Assembly: GCA_902773155.1 (NCBI GenBank)
Contig: CACYDK010000223.1
Location: 1 to 5,015, forward strand
DNA length: 5,015 nt
Direction of reading: 5' to 3'
DNA from: an uncultured Ruminococcus sp.
GTDB taxonomy: Bacteria > Bacillota > Clostridia > Oscillospirales > Acutalibacteraceae
Under the pieces are notes generated by a model. It did no database searches. It saw only the letters and a list, made by a program, of their open reading frames with translations, and had not been told where the DNA came from. Position numbers and translations under genes: made by a program. This document shows, piece after piece, positions 1 to 5,015 of this stretch; the first letter of the stretch is position 1, and each line of letters opens with the position of its first letter.

Positions 1-1737
1 GTTTTCACCGAGAATCATTCCATGGCTTGTACGTTTTGCGTACGGCTCCGGAGTCGGAACCGCGCCGATATCAAAGAGGAATTTATGCCAGAAACGACTG
101 TAGAGTAAGTGAAGCGTAGTATGCTCCATTCCTCCGTTATACCAGTCTACGGGAGACCAGTATTCAAGAGCCTCCTTAGATGCGAAGGCTTCTTTGTTGT
201 GGGGATCCATATATCTGAGGAAGTACCACGATGAACCGGCCCATTGAGGCATTGTATCGGTCTCTCTCTTTGCGGGCTTTCCGCAACAGGGACATGAAGT
301 ATTGATCCAGTCGGTGATTTTTGCGAGCGGGCTTTCGCCGTTATCTGTCGGCTCGTAGGAATCGACCATAGGAAGCTTGAGAGGAAGCTCGCTCTCGGGA
401 ATCGGAACATATCCGCAATCCTCACAGAACACGATCGGAATAGGCTCGCCCCAGTAACGCTGACGCGAGAATACCCAATCGCGAAGCTTATAATTGACCT
501 TAGCGCGGCCGATACCATTATCTGTGAGCCATTCGGTCATCTTGATTTTAGCGTCCTCTACAGATAAATCGTTAAGGAATCCGGAGTTCGTGAGAATACC
601 CGTAGCGCAGTCGGTAAAGGCTTCTGCCTGTACGTCCCTGCCTCCCTTTACGACCTCGATAATCGGAAGATCGAACTTCTTAGCGAATTCCCAGTCACGG
701 GTATCGTGAGCGGGAACCGCCATGATAGCTCCCGTACCGTAAGAAACTAAAACGTAGTCCGAAACAAAAATCGGAATCTTTGTATTGTTTACCGGATTTA
801 TTGCCTCTACTCCGTCAAGTCTGATACCTGTCTTATCCTTTGCAACCTCTGTACGTTCAAAGTCGGACTTTTTTGCGGCTTCAGCCTGATAAGCTCTTAC
901 CTCGTCGATATTGTTGAGCTTGTCGGCCCATTTCTCGATGAGCGGATGCTCGGGAGAAATAACCATATATGTAGCGCCAAAAAGCGTATCACATCTTGTT
1001 GTATAAACCGTGAGCTTGTCTCCGGTCGTTGCTGTAAAATCGACCTCCGCTCCGTTTGATCGGCCTATCCAGTTGATCTGCTGAGCCTTAACTCTGGACG
1101 GATAGTTTACAAGATCAAGGTCATTTATAAGGCGGTCAGCGTAAGCGGTTATCTTGAGCATCCACTGGGATTTGACCTTGTGGATGACCTCGCTTCCGCA
1201 ACGTTCGCAGACGCCGTTTACAACCTCCTCGTTAGCGAGAACGCATTTACACGAGGTGCACCAGTTTACTGCCATCTCCTTCTTATACGCTAGTCCCTTT
1301 TTGAATAGCTGCAAGAAAACCCATTGCGTCCATTTATAATAATCAGGATCTGTTGTATTGATCTCGCGGCTCCAGTCAAAGGAAATGCCGAGCGACTGGA
1401 TCTGCTGTTTAAATCGCGCTATATTCTGTTTTGTTACTACCTCGGGATGGATATGATTCTTTATGGCGTAGTTCTCCGTAGGAAGGCCGAAAGCGTCCCA
1501 GCCAATAGGATAAAGCACGTTATAGCCCTGTAATCTTCTCTTACGGGCAACAGTATCCAGTGCTGTGTAGGGACGCGGGTGTCCTACGTGAAGTCCCTGT
1601 CCGGAAGGATAAGGAAATTCGATTAGAGCATAGAATTTCTTTTTTGAGGTGTCGTCGGACGCATGAAAAACTCCTTTGTCCTCCCACACCTTTTGCCATT
1701 TTGGTTCAACACTTTTATGATCGTATCTCAAAATCAT
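1..1737 (-). CDS. leuS: Leucine--tRNA ligase (LeuRS), C-terminal part beyond the left edge
   Basis: Class I aminoacyl-tRNA synthetase that attaches leucine to tRNA-Leu in the cytoplasm. The frame is open from an ATG at 1737 to base 1 (579 codons of an expected 800 or so), with family motifs along its whole length and no frameshift. Visible in order: the HIGH-type signature HVGH at residues 50-53; a zinc-binding set C160/C163/C177/C180; the CP1 editing domain with threonine-rich motif TTRCDT (246-251) and [15 protein letters not shown] ending at D348, probably the editing aspartate; [11 protein letters not shown]; and a second cysteine set C438/C441 and C482/C485. The KMSKS loop, anticodon-binding domain and C-terminal domain lie outside the window; the last residues seen are HGMILGEN, which normally come shortly before KMSKS. 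It follows rsfS after 9 nt. The start could instead be a TTG at 1731, because GGAGG is only 2 nt from the ATG. Identity is very secure; the exact start is less so. Confidence 0.97.
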   Translation of the reverse strand, partial: MILRYDHKSVEPKWQKVWEDKGVFHASDDTSKKKFYALIEFPYPSGQGLHVGHPRPYTALDTVARKRRLQGYNVLYPIGWDAFGLPTENYAIKNHIHPEVVTKQNIARFKQQIQSLGISFDWSREINTTDPDYYKWTQWVFLQLFKKGLAYKKEMAVNWCTSCKCVLANEEVVNGVCERCGSEVIHKVKSQWMLKITAYADRLINDLDLVNYPSRVKAQQINWIGRSNGAEVDFTATTGDKLTVYTTRCDTLFGATYMVISPEHPLIEKWADKLNNIDEVRAYQAEAAKKSDFERTEVAKDKTGIRLDGVEAINPVNNTKIPIFVSDYVLVSYGTGAIMAVPAHDTRDWEFAKKFDLPIIEVVKGGRDVQAEAFTDCATGILTNSGFLNDLSVEDAKIKMTEWLTDNGIGRAKVNYKLRDWVFSRQRYWGEPIPIVFCEDCGYVPIPESELPLKLPMVDSYEPTDNGESPLAKITDWINTSCPCCGKPAKRETDTMPQWAGSSWYFLRYMDPHNKEAFASKEALEYWSPVDWYNGGMEHTTLHLLYSRFWHKFLFDIGAVPTPEPYAKRTSHGMILGEN

Positions 1738-1739
1738 AA

Positions 1740-1744
1740 CCTCC
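1740..1744 (-). promoter_or_regulatory. Ribosome binding site of leuS, unusually close to the ATG
   Basis: A perfect GGAGG sits in the 9-nt gap between the rsfS stop and leuS. It lies only 2 nt before the ATG at 1737, but 8 nt before an in-frame TTG at 1731. The spacing argues for initiation at the TTG, which would give a protein beginning MRYDHKSVE. The site is clear; which start it serves is inferred. Confidence 0.75.
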
Positions 1745-1746
1745 GA

Positions 1747-2100
1747 TTAATCTATAATATCTGTTAAATCAATTTCTTTTCCATCCTGCCACAGGCGTTC
1801 AAGGTCATAAAAGGCTCTTGCCTCCTGATTAAACACGTTAACGATAACGTCGGAATAATCAAGCAAAATCCAGCTGTTGGAACGGTGTCCCTCTACGTGA
1901 CTAACCTTCTCGCCGGACTCCTCTAACTGGTACTCGACCTCATCGGCCATAGCTTTTACCTGAGTGGAGCTTCCGCCGGTAGCTATTACCATATAATCCG
2001 CAAGCACGGTAACATCCGTGATCTCGATAAGCTTAATGTCTATTCCTAGTTTATTACTTAACGCCTGAGCGATTTTTACCGCTTTTTCGTATGCTGTCAT
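1747..2100 (-). CDS. rsfS: Ribosomal silencing factor RsfS (YbeB/YqeL family)
   Basis: A 117-residue protein of the RsfS/Iojap (DUF143) family. Members bind ribosomal protein uL14 on the 50S subunit and block joining with the 30S, lowering translation when nutrients are scarce. The family pattern is complete: an N-terminal helix (residues 2-18), the core DYMVIATGGSSTQVKAMAD (35-53), then EG followed by W77-ILLDYSDVIVNVF to residue 90, and the final block ARAFYDLERLW (94-104). Length matches the usual 105-120 residues. The ATG overlaps the yqeK stop in an ATGA, implying translational coupling. An AGGAG lies 13 nt upstream, rather far, which fits reliance on coupling. leuS follows after 9 nt. 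The nadD-yqeK-rsfS order is a well-known Firmicute arrangement and supports the call. Confidence 0.97.
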   Translation of the reverse strand: MTAYEKAVKIAQALSNKLGIDIKLIEITDVTVLADYMVIATGGSSTQVKAMADEVEYQLEESGEKVSHVEGHRSNSWILLDYSDVIVNVFNQEARAFYDLERLWQDGKEIDLTDIID

Positions 2101-2678
2101 AATTGCTCTTTCTCTCCTAACTGAGTCAGTATATCATTATAGCAGGCGATAGCGCCGCTATGTATCGGCAGTTTTCTCCGAACAAGGTCAGAAATTGTGA
2201 ATTGCAGACCGAAAAGCATAGCCTCCTCGAGACATCTTTCGGCTTTTTCCCTCATAATATCGACGCCGTCATAAGTTCGTTCTTCGCCGATAAAGTCAGC
2301 TGTGAAAATTATTTTTTCAAGCAACGACATGCGGGCTCGTCCGGTTGTGTGGTATCTTACGGCGTTAATAATATCTTCGTCCTCTATTCCGAGCTTGAGT
2401 CGTATATAAACGCTTCCCGCGATTGAATGCCATAGTTTATTTGAACTTTTTTCAGTCTCATCGAGCATTATACCACCGTCGGTTATAATTTGCAACATTT
2501 CTTTAGGCTCGAATTCTTTACAACAGTCATGCAGAATACCTGCAAGCTCAGCCTTTTCAGGATCGGCATTATAGATTTTTGCAAGCTTGACGGCGGATTT
2601 GGCTACATTAACGCTGTGAATATATCTTCTCTCGCCCATCCGAGCTTTAATAAATTCGAGATAATACGCTCTATCCAT
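2097..2678 (-). CDS. yqeK: HD-domain bis(5'-nucleosyl)-tetraphosphatase (symmetrical) YqeK
   Basis: A 193-residue metal-dependent HD-superfamily phosphohydrolase. YqeK proteins hydrolyse diadenosine tetraphosphate (Ap4A) symmetrically to two ADP. Putative metal and catalytic residues are all present: H21 in RRYIHSV, the HD pair H50-D51 in GILHDCCKEF, H84 in LWHSIAG, H110 in RYHTTGR, and D128 in FTADFIGEER. Length is typical. I chose the ATG at 2678, giving MDRAYYLEF, because a GGAG lies 9 nt upstream. A longer form from TTG at 2693 adds only five residues (MECEF), and that TTG overlaps the GGAG itself. The gene starts 16 nt after the nadD stop, and its own stop overlaps the rsfS start. Its place between nadD and rsfS matches the Firmicute block. 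Some databases still list it only as an HD-domain or NAD-metabolism protein. Confidence 0.93.
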   Translation of the reverse strand: MDRAYYLEFIKARMGERRYIHSVNVAKSAVKLAKIYNADPEKAELAGILHDCCKEFEPKEMLQIITDGGIMLDETEKSSNKLWHSIAGSVYIRLKLGIEDEDIINAVRYHTTGRARMSLLEKIIFTADFIGEERTYDGVDIMREKAERCLEEAMLFGLQFTISDLVRRKLPIHSGAIACYNDILTQLGEKEQL

Positions 2679-2687
2679 AAACTCACA

Positions 2688-2691
2688 CTCC
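2688..2691 (-). promoter_or_regulatory. Ribosome binding site that fixes the yqeK start
   Basis: A GGAG lies 9 nt before the ATG at 2678, just after the nadD stop. The only longer start, a TTG at 2693, overlaps the GGAG and would have to use a site inside the end of nadD, where none is clear. This favours the ATG. Confidence 0.75.
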
Positions 2692-2694
2692 AAT

Positions 2695-3291
2695 TCAGCG
2701 GTAAAGACCGTTTTCTGTTATATATTCGTACACCCTTTTATCTAAAAAATTCTTAGGATAAACTCCGTTTTTCAGAGCTTCTCTGACCATAGTAGAGCTA
2801 ACGCTCATAATATCGTGAGACATAAACTCAGCTTTGCATCCCATTTTTCTGAGAACGTTGTCATAATGACTTTTCAGCTTGTCGTCATTACAGTCTCGAG
2901 GAACAGCTATTAGAGTCGCCAACTTGAAGATCTCCGAGGGATTCTTCCATGTCTGGATACCGAGAAACATATCGGCTCCAACAACCAGATATAATTCACC
3001 CTCGGAATATAATTCTTTAATAGAATTTAGAGTCATGTATGTGTAGCTGTTGCCCCGACGCTTAATCTCCAAATCGGAAACCTCAACCCTGCTGTTGCCG
3101 CTAAAGGCGATTCGGCACATATTATACCGGTGTTCACTATCAGCAAACTGACTGTTATCCTTTAGCGGAGTATGATAGGTGGGCATAATAATGACCTTGT
3201 CGAGTGAAAACTCGTTCAAAACCGCCTCAACCAGCTTAACGTGTCCAATGTGAACGGGATTGAAGCTTCCGCCGAACATAGCAATTCTCAT
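2695..3291 (-). CDS. nadD: Nicotinate-nucleotide adenylyltransferase NadD
   Basis: Transfers AMP from ATP to nicotinate mononucleotide, giving deamido-NAD, the penultimate step of NAD synthesis; cytoplasmic. The 198-residue protein has the Rossmann-like nucleotidyltransferase fold. The N-terminal motif GGSFNPVHIGH (7-17) contains the HxGH pair H14/H17 that binds ATP. The substrate-binding region MPTYHTPLK (36-44) follows, then GADMFLGIQTW (105-115), where W115 belongs to the conserved TW pair. The C-terminal SSTMVR (165-170) is the ISSTxIR phosphate-binding motif. Length is normal and no key residue is missing. The start codon overlaps the yhbY stop as ATGA. The only SD-like sequence before it is weak and purine-rich (AAAGAGAAA), so translation probably depends on ribosomes finishing yhbY. 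Confidence 0.97.
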   Translation of the reverse strand: MRIAMFGGSFNPVHIGHVKLVEAVLNEFSLDKVIIMPTYHTPLKDNSQFADSEHRYNMCRIAFSGNSRVEVSDLEIKRRGNSYTYMTLNSIKELYSEGELYLVVGADMFLGIQTWKNPSEIFKLATLIAVPRDCNDDKLKSHYDNVLRKMGCKAEFMSHDIMSVSSTMVREALKNGVYPKNFLDKRVYEYITENGLYR

Positions 3292-3593
3292 TTTCTCTTT
3301 GCCCTAGGGAGCTTTATTACAGGCTCGTCCGGATTTGGTCTGTAAATCACGAATTTTGAACCGATGACCTGAACCCCGTCCGCCGAGATTCTTTCACAAA
3401 TAATGTCAGACGCTTCTCTGGGGCTTATGGGACAGTTTTCCAGACATTTTCCCTTTATCAGTTCTCTGGCGGTAAGAGCGTCGTCTGCCTGCTTTATAAT
3501 TTCATCGGACATTCCGCCCTTGCCTATGTATAAGATTGTATCTATCGGATTTGCCAAGCCTCTTAAATAGGCTCTTTGTTTACCTGTCAGCAT
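3288..3593 (-). CDS. yhbY: CRM-domain ribosome assembly RNA-binding protein YhbY (YqeI)
   Basis: A 101-residue single-domain protein of the CRM (CRS1-YhbY) family, which associates with pre-50S particles and is thought to help ribosome assembly. Visible features are the opening LTGKQRAYLRGLA (2-14), the RNA-binding GxxG loop GKGG (24-27), then ALTARELIKGKC with the conserved ARELIK block, and a final strand VIGSKFVIYRP. The C-terminus is basic (PRAKRK). Length is normal (about 95-105). The ATG at 3593 lies inside the last 14 nt of rdgB and has an excellent GGAGG 5 nt upstream. Its stop overlaps nadD. In Bacillus the orthologue yqeI also lies directly upstream of nadD, which agrees with the order here. 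Confidence 0.95.
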   Translation of the reverse strand: MLTGKQRAYLRGLANPIDTILYIGKGGMSDEIIKQADDALTARELIKGKCLENCPISPREASDIICERISADGVQVIGSKFVIYRPNPDEPVIKLPRAKRK

Positions 3594-4188
3594 TTTTACC
3601 TCCGAGGTATTCTGTTAGTTTTACCTTTAGTTCTCTGAGTGCGTTTCCTCTGTGGCTGATCTTGTCCTTTTCATCGGCCGAAAGCTCGGCGAAGGATTTA
3701 CCCTCGTAGAGAAAAATCGGATCGTAGCCAAAGCCCGAGCTTCCCGACGGAGCTCCGGCAATAGAACCCTTGCATTCGCCTTCGGCAGTAATTTTATATC
3801 CATCGGGGAAAATACAGCAGATCGAGCAAAAAAAGCTCGCTCCTCTTTTTTCAGACGGAACACCGTTAAGCTCGGATAAAAGCTTATTTATCTTATCTGT
3901 ATCCGTCGCTCCTTCGCCGCCGTATCGCGCCGAGTATATGCCGGGACGACCATCAAGTGCGTCCACACAAAGGCCAGAATCATCGGCAATGGCGGGTAAT
4001 CCCGTCTTTTTACAGGCGGCTTCGGCCTTAATATACGCGTTTTCGGCAAAGCTTGAACCGTTTTCTTCGACATCATCAAGACTTACTCCGAGTTGTTTCG
4101 CGGTAAATGCCTCTACTCCCAAGGGCTTAAGTATTCTCTCAAGCTCAAATAGCTTTTTTGAATTGTTGCTTGCGATAATAAACTTCAT
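3580..4188 (-). CDS. rdgB: XTP/dITP diphosphatase (non-canonical purine NTP pyrophosphatase, RdgB/HAM1)
   Basis: Hydrolyses ITP, dITP and XTP to the monophosphate and pyrophosphate, keeping deaminated purines out of DNA and RNA; cytoplasmic. The 202-residue protein shows all the family blocks: SNNSKK near the N-terminus (7-12), EENGSSFAENAYIKA (41-55), the catalytic ADDSGL (68-73) with D69/D70, PGIYSARYGG (82-91), GFGYDPIF (152-159) and ISHRGNAL (177-184) with the nucleobase-contacting S-H-R. I start at the ATG at 4188 because MKFIIASNN is the family N-terminus and GGTGAT, matching the 3' part of the extended Shine-Dalgarno, lies just upstream. An in-frame extension to 4242 runs back into ftsY and has no family sequence. 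The start is 10 nt after the ftsY stop; the 3' end overlaps yhbY by 14 nt. Confidence 0.97.
   Translation of the reverse strand: MKFIIASNNSKKLFELERILKPLGVEAFTAKQLGVSLDDVEENGSSFAENAYIKAEAACKKTGLPAIADDSGLCVDALDGRPGIYSARYGGEGATDTDKINKLLSELNGVPSEKRGASFFCSICCIFPDGYKITAEGECKGSIAGAPSGSSGFGYDPIFLYEGKSFAELSADEKDKISHRGNALRELKVKLTEYLGGKNADR
3599..3603 (-). promoter_or_regulatory. Strong ribosome binding site of yhbY inside the rdgB 3' end
   Basis: A perfect GGAGG lies 5 nt before the yhbY ATG, within the last codons of rdgB. It forms one arm of a short inverted repeat at 3597-3609 (TACCTC, one base, GAGGTA on the + strand). Confidence 0.8.
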
Positions 4189-4191
4189 AAT

Positions 4192-4197
4192 ATCACC
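4192..4197 (-). promoter_or_regulatory. Ribosome binding site of rdgB (GGTGAT type)
   Basis: GGTGAT lies 3 nt before the ATG at 4188, in the 10-nt gap after ftsY. It pairs with the part of the anti-Shine-Dalgarno that recognises the GGTGATC half of AAGGAGGTGATC, so a short spacing is expected. It supports 4188 over the upstream in-frame ATG at 4242. Confidence 0.6.
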
Positions 4198-4198
4198 G

Positions 4199-5015
4199 TT
4201 AACTGAAATCAAAGAGAGCTCTCGAGAAGTCCTCAGGATCAAACGGCTGGAGATCGTCGATCTGTTCTCCTACTCCGACGAACTTTACAGGCACGTCGAG
4301 AGAATTCTTGATAGCAAGCACGATGCCGCCCTTTGCGGTTCCGTCCAGCTTAGTGAGTACTATGCCGGTTATACCTGTGGCTTCCTTAAAATGCTCAACC
4401 TGAGAAACAGCGTTCTGACCGGTTGTTGCGTCAATAACTAGGAGAATCTCCTTGTCAGCGTCGGGGAGCTCGCGGTCGATAACGCGGTTAATTTTTGCAA
4501 GCTCGTCCATAAGATGCTTTTTGTTGTGAAGTCGTCCGGCTGTGTCGGCGATAATCACATCGGCGCCCCTTGATTTGGCGGCCGAGATCGTATCGTAAAC
4601 AACGGCGGCCGGGTCGGAGCCTTCACCTTGCTTAATAATATCGCAGCCGCTTCTGTCGGCCCATATTTGTAGCTGTTCTATAGCAGCGGCACGGAAAGTA
4701 TCGCCGGCCGCGAGGATAACCTTTTTGCCCTCACCCTTGAAGCGAGCGGCCATTTTTCCGATCGTAGTGGTCTTACCGACGCCGTTAACTCCGATAACAA
4801 GGATCACCGACGGCTTTGTGCTCATATTAAGCTCCTGACCTCCGGTAAGCATATCGCGCACTACCTCTTGCAAGAGCACACGAACTTGGTCAGGATCTGT
4901 CGTACCGGTTTCCTTAACCTTTATTCTGAGCTCGTTACATATGTTTTCGGCTGTTTCCATTCCGACGTCGCCCATTACAAGAAGCTCCTCAAGCTCCTCG
5001 AAAAGCTCCTCGTCA
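4199..5015 (-). CDS. ftsY: Signal recognition particle receptor FtsY, N-terminal part beyond the right edge
   Basis: GTPase receptor that docks the SRP-ribosome complex on the inner face of the membrane for co-translational insertion. 271 residues are visible, in frame to the right edge, so the true start lies outside. The first residues, rich in EEL repeats and followed by GDVGMETA, are the end of the N-domain helical bundle. The SRP-GTPase G domain is complete: P-loop GVNGVGKTT (4766-4792), DTFRAAAIEQL, then DTAGR (4532-4546), TKLD (4343-4354) and the closing GVGEQIDDLQPFDPEDF. The IDDLQPF ending and the EEL/GDVG N-domain start fit FtsY rather than Ffh, and there is no methionine-rich M domain before the stop at 4199. 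An ATG at 4975 lies inside the N domain and is not the start. rdgB follows after 10 nt. Confidence 0.97.
   Translation of the reverse strand, partial: DEELFEELEELLVMGDVGMETAENICNELRIKVKETGTTDPDQVRVLLQEVVRDMLTGGQELNMSTKPSVILVIGVNGVGKTTTIGKMAARFKGEGKKVILAAGDTFRAAAIEQLQIWADRSGCDIIKQGEGSDPAAVVYDTISAAKSRGADVIIADTAGRLHNKKHLMDELAKINRVIDRELPDADKEILLVIDATTGQNAVSQVEHFKEATGITGIVLTKLDGTAKGGIVLAIKNSLDVPVKFVGVGEQIDDLQPFDPEDFSRALFDFS

Larger units (their letters stand above)
1..5015 (-). other. Probable single operon ftsY-rdgB-yhbY-nadD-yqeK-rsfS-leuS
   Basis: Seven genes run in one direction with junctions of +10, -14, -4, +16, -4 and +9 nt. The largest gap is 16 nt, so there is no room for a separate terminator, promoter or leader between genes. 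Two ATGA overlaps and one 14-nt overlap imply translational coupling. Both ends of the operon lie outside the window. Internal promoters inside coding sequence cannot be excluded by reading. Confidence 0.8.

Noticed and set aside
147..1533. Several open frames of 60-125 codons in other frames across this stretch, on both strands
   Set aside because: All lie within leuS, which is confirmed end to end by family motifs in one frame. They are shadows.
2160..2756. Two 88-codon open frames on the plus strand
   Set aside because: They are antisense to yqeK and show no recognisable domain or upstream signal.
4189..4242. N-terminal extension of rdgB beginning at an ATG at 4242
   Set aside because: It overlaps the conserved end of ftsY, has no family similarity, and the ATG at 4188 has a better binding site and the expected MKFIIASNN start.
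3770..4441. Long open frame of 223 codons on the plus strand, antisense to rdgB and ftsY
   Set aside because: It is fully opposite two unmistakable conserved genes, resembles no family, and has no convincing ribosome binding site. It is a coding shadow.
4973..4975. ATG as the possible true start of ftsY
   Set aside because: Conserved FtsY N-domain sequence continues in frame to the right edge, so this is an internal methionine.
4983..5011. Three copies of AGCTCCTC at irregular 9- and 12-nt spacing
   Set aside because: They encode the EEL-rich amphipathic helix typical of the FtsY N domain, so protein composition explains them. They are not a repeat array.

Overview
The window looks like a continuous stretch of core bacterial chromosome. 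Every gene lies on the minus strand, so the genes read from right to left. I see no RNA gene, mobile element, CRISPR array, prophage gene or long non-coding gap. Strong GGAGG-type ribosome binding sites, the nadD-yqeK-rsfS block and the style of the LeuRS (an HVGHPRPYT signature and an added CxxC zinc-binding site) suggest a Firmicute. A gut or rumen clostridium of the Ruminococcus/Oscillospiraceae type is most likely. That placement is inferred from gene order and protein style, not from a database search.

Layout in the direction of transcription: ftsY (5' end beyond the right edge, stop at 4199); rdgB, an ITP/XTP pyrophosphatase (4188 to 3580); yhbY, a CRM-domain ribosome-associated protein (3593 to 3288); nadD (3291 to 2695); yqeK, an HD-domain Ap4A hydrolase (2678 to 2097); rsfS, the ribosomal silencing factor (2100 to 1747); and leuS (1737 to beyond the left edge, 579 codons visible). 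Junctions are very tight: 10 nt, a 14-nt overlap, a 4-nt ATGA overlap, 16 nt, another ATGA overlap, and 9 nt. No internal promoter or terminator is evident, so the set is probably co-transcribed and partly translationally coupled.

The genes share a theme of translation and nucleotide housekeeping. FtsY delivers ribosome-nascent chains to the membrane. YhbY and RsfS act on the 50S subunit. LeuRS charges tRNA-Leu. NadD makes the NAD precursor. RdgB removes deaminated purine nucleotides, and YqeK removes Ap4A, a by-product of aminoacyl-tRNA synthetases. I find no convincing undescribed system. The points worth a second look are small: start-codon choices in leuS and yqeK, a leuS with no room for a T-box leader, and the particular gene order.
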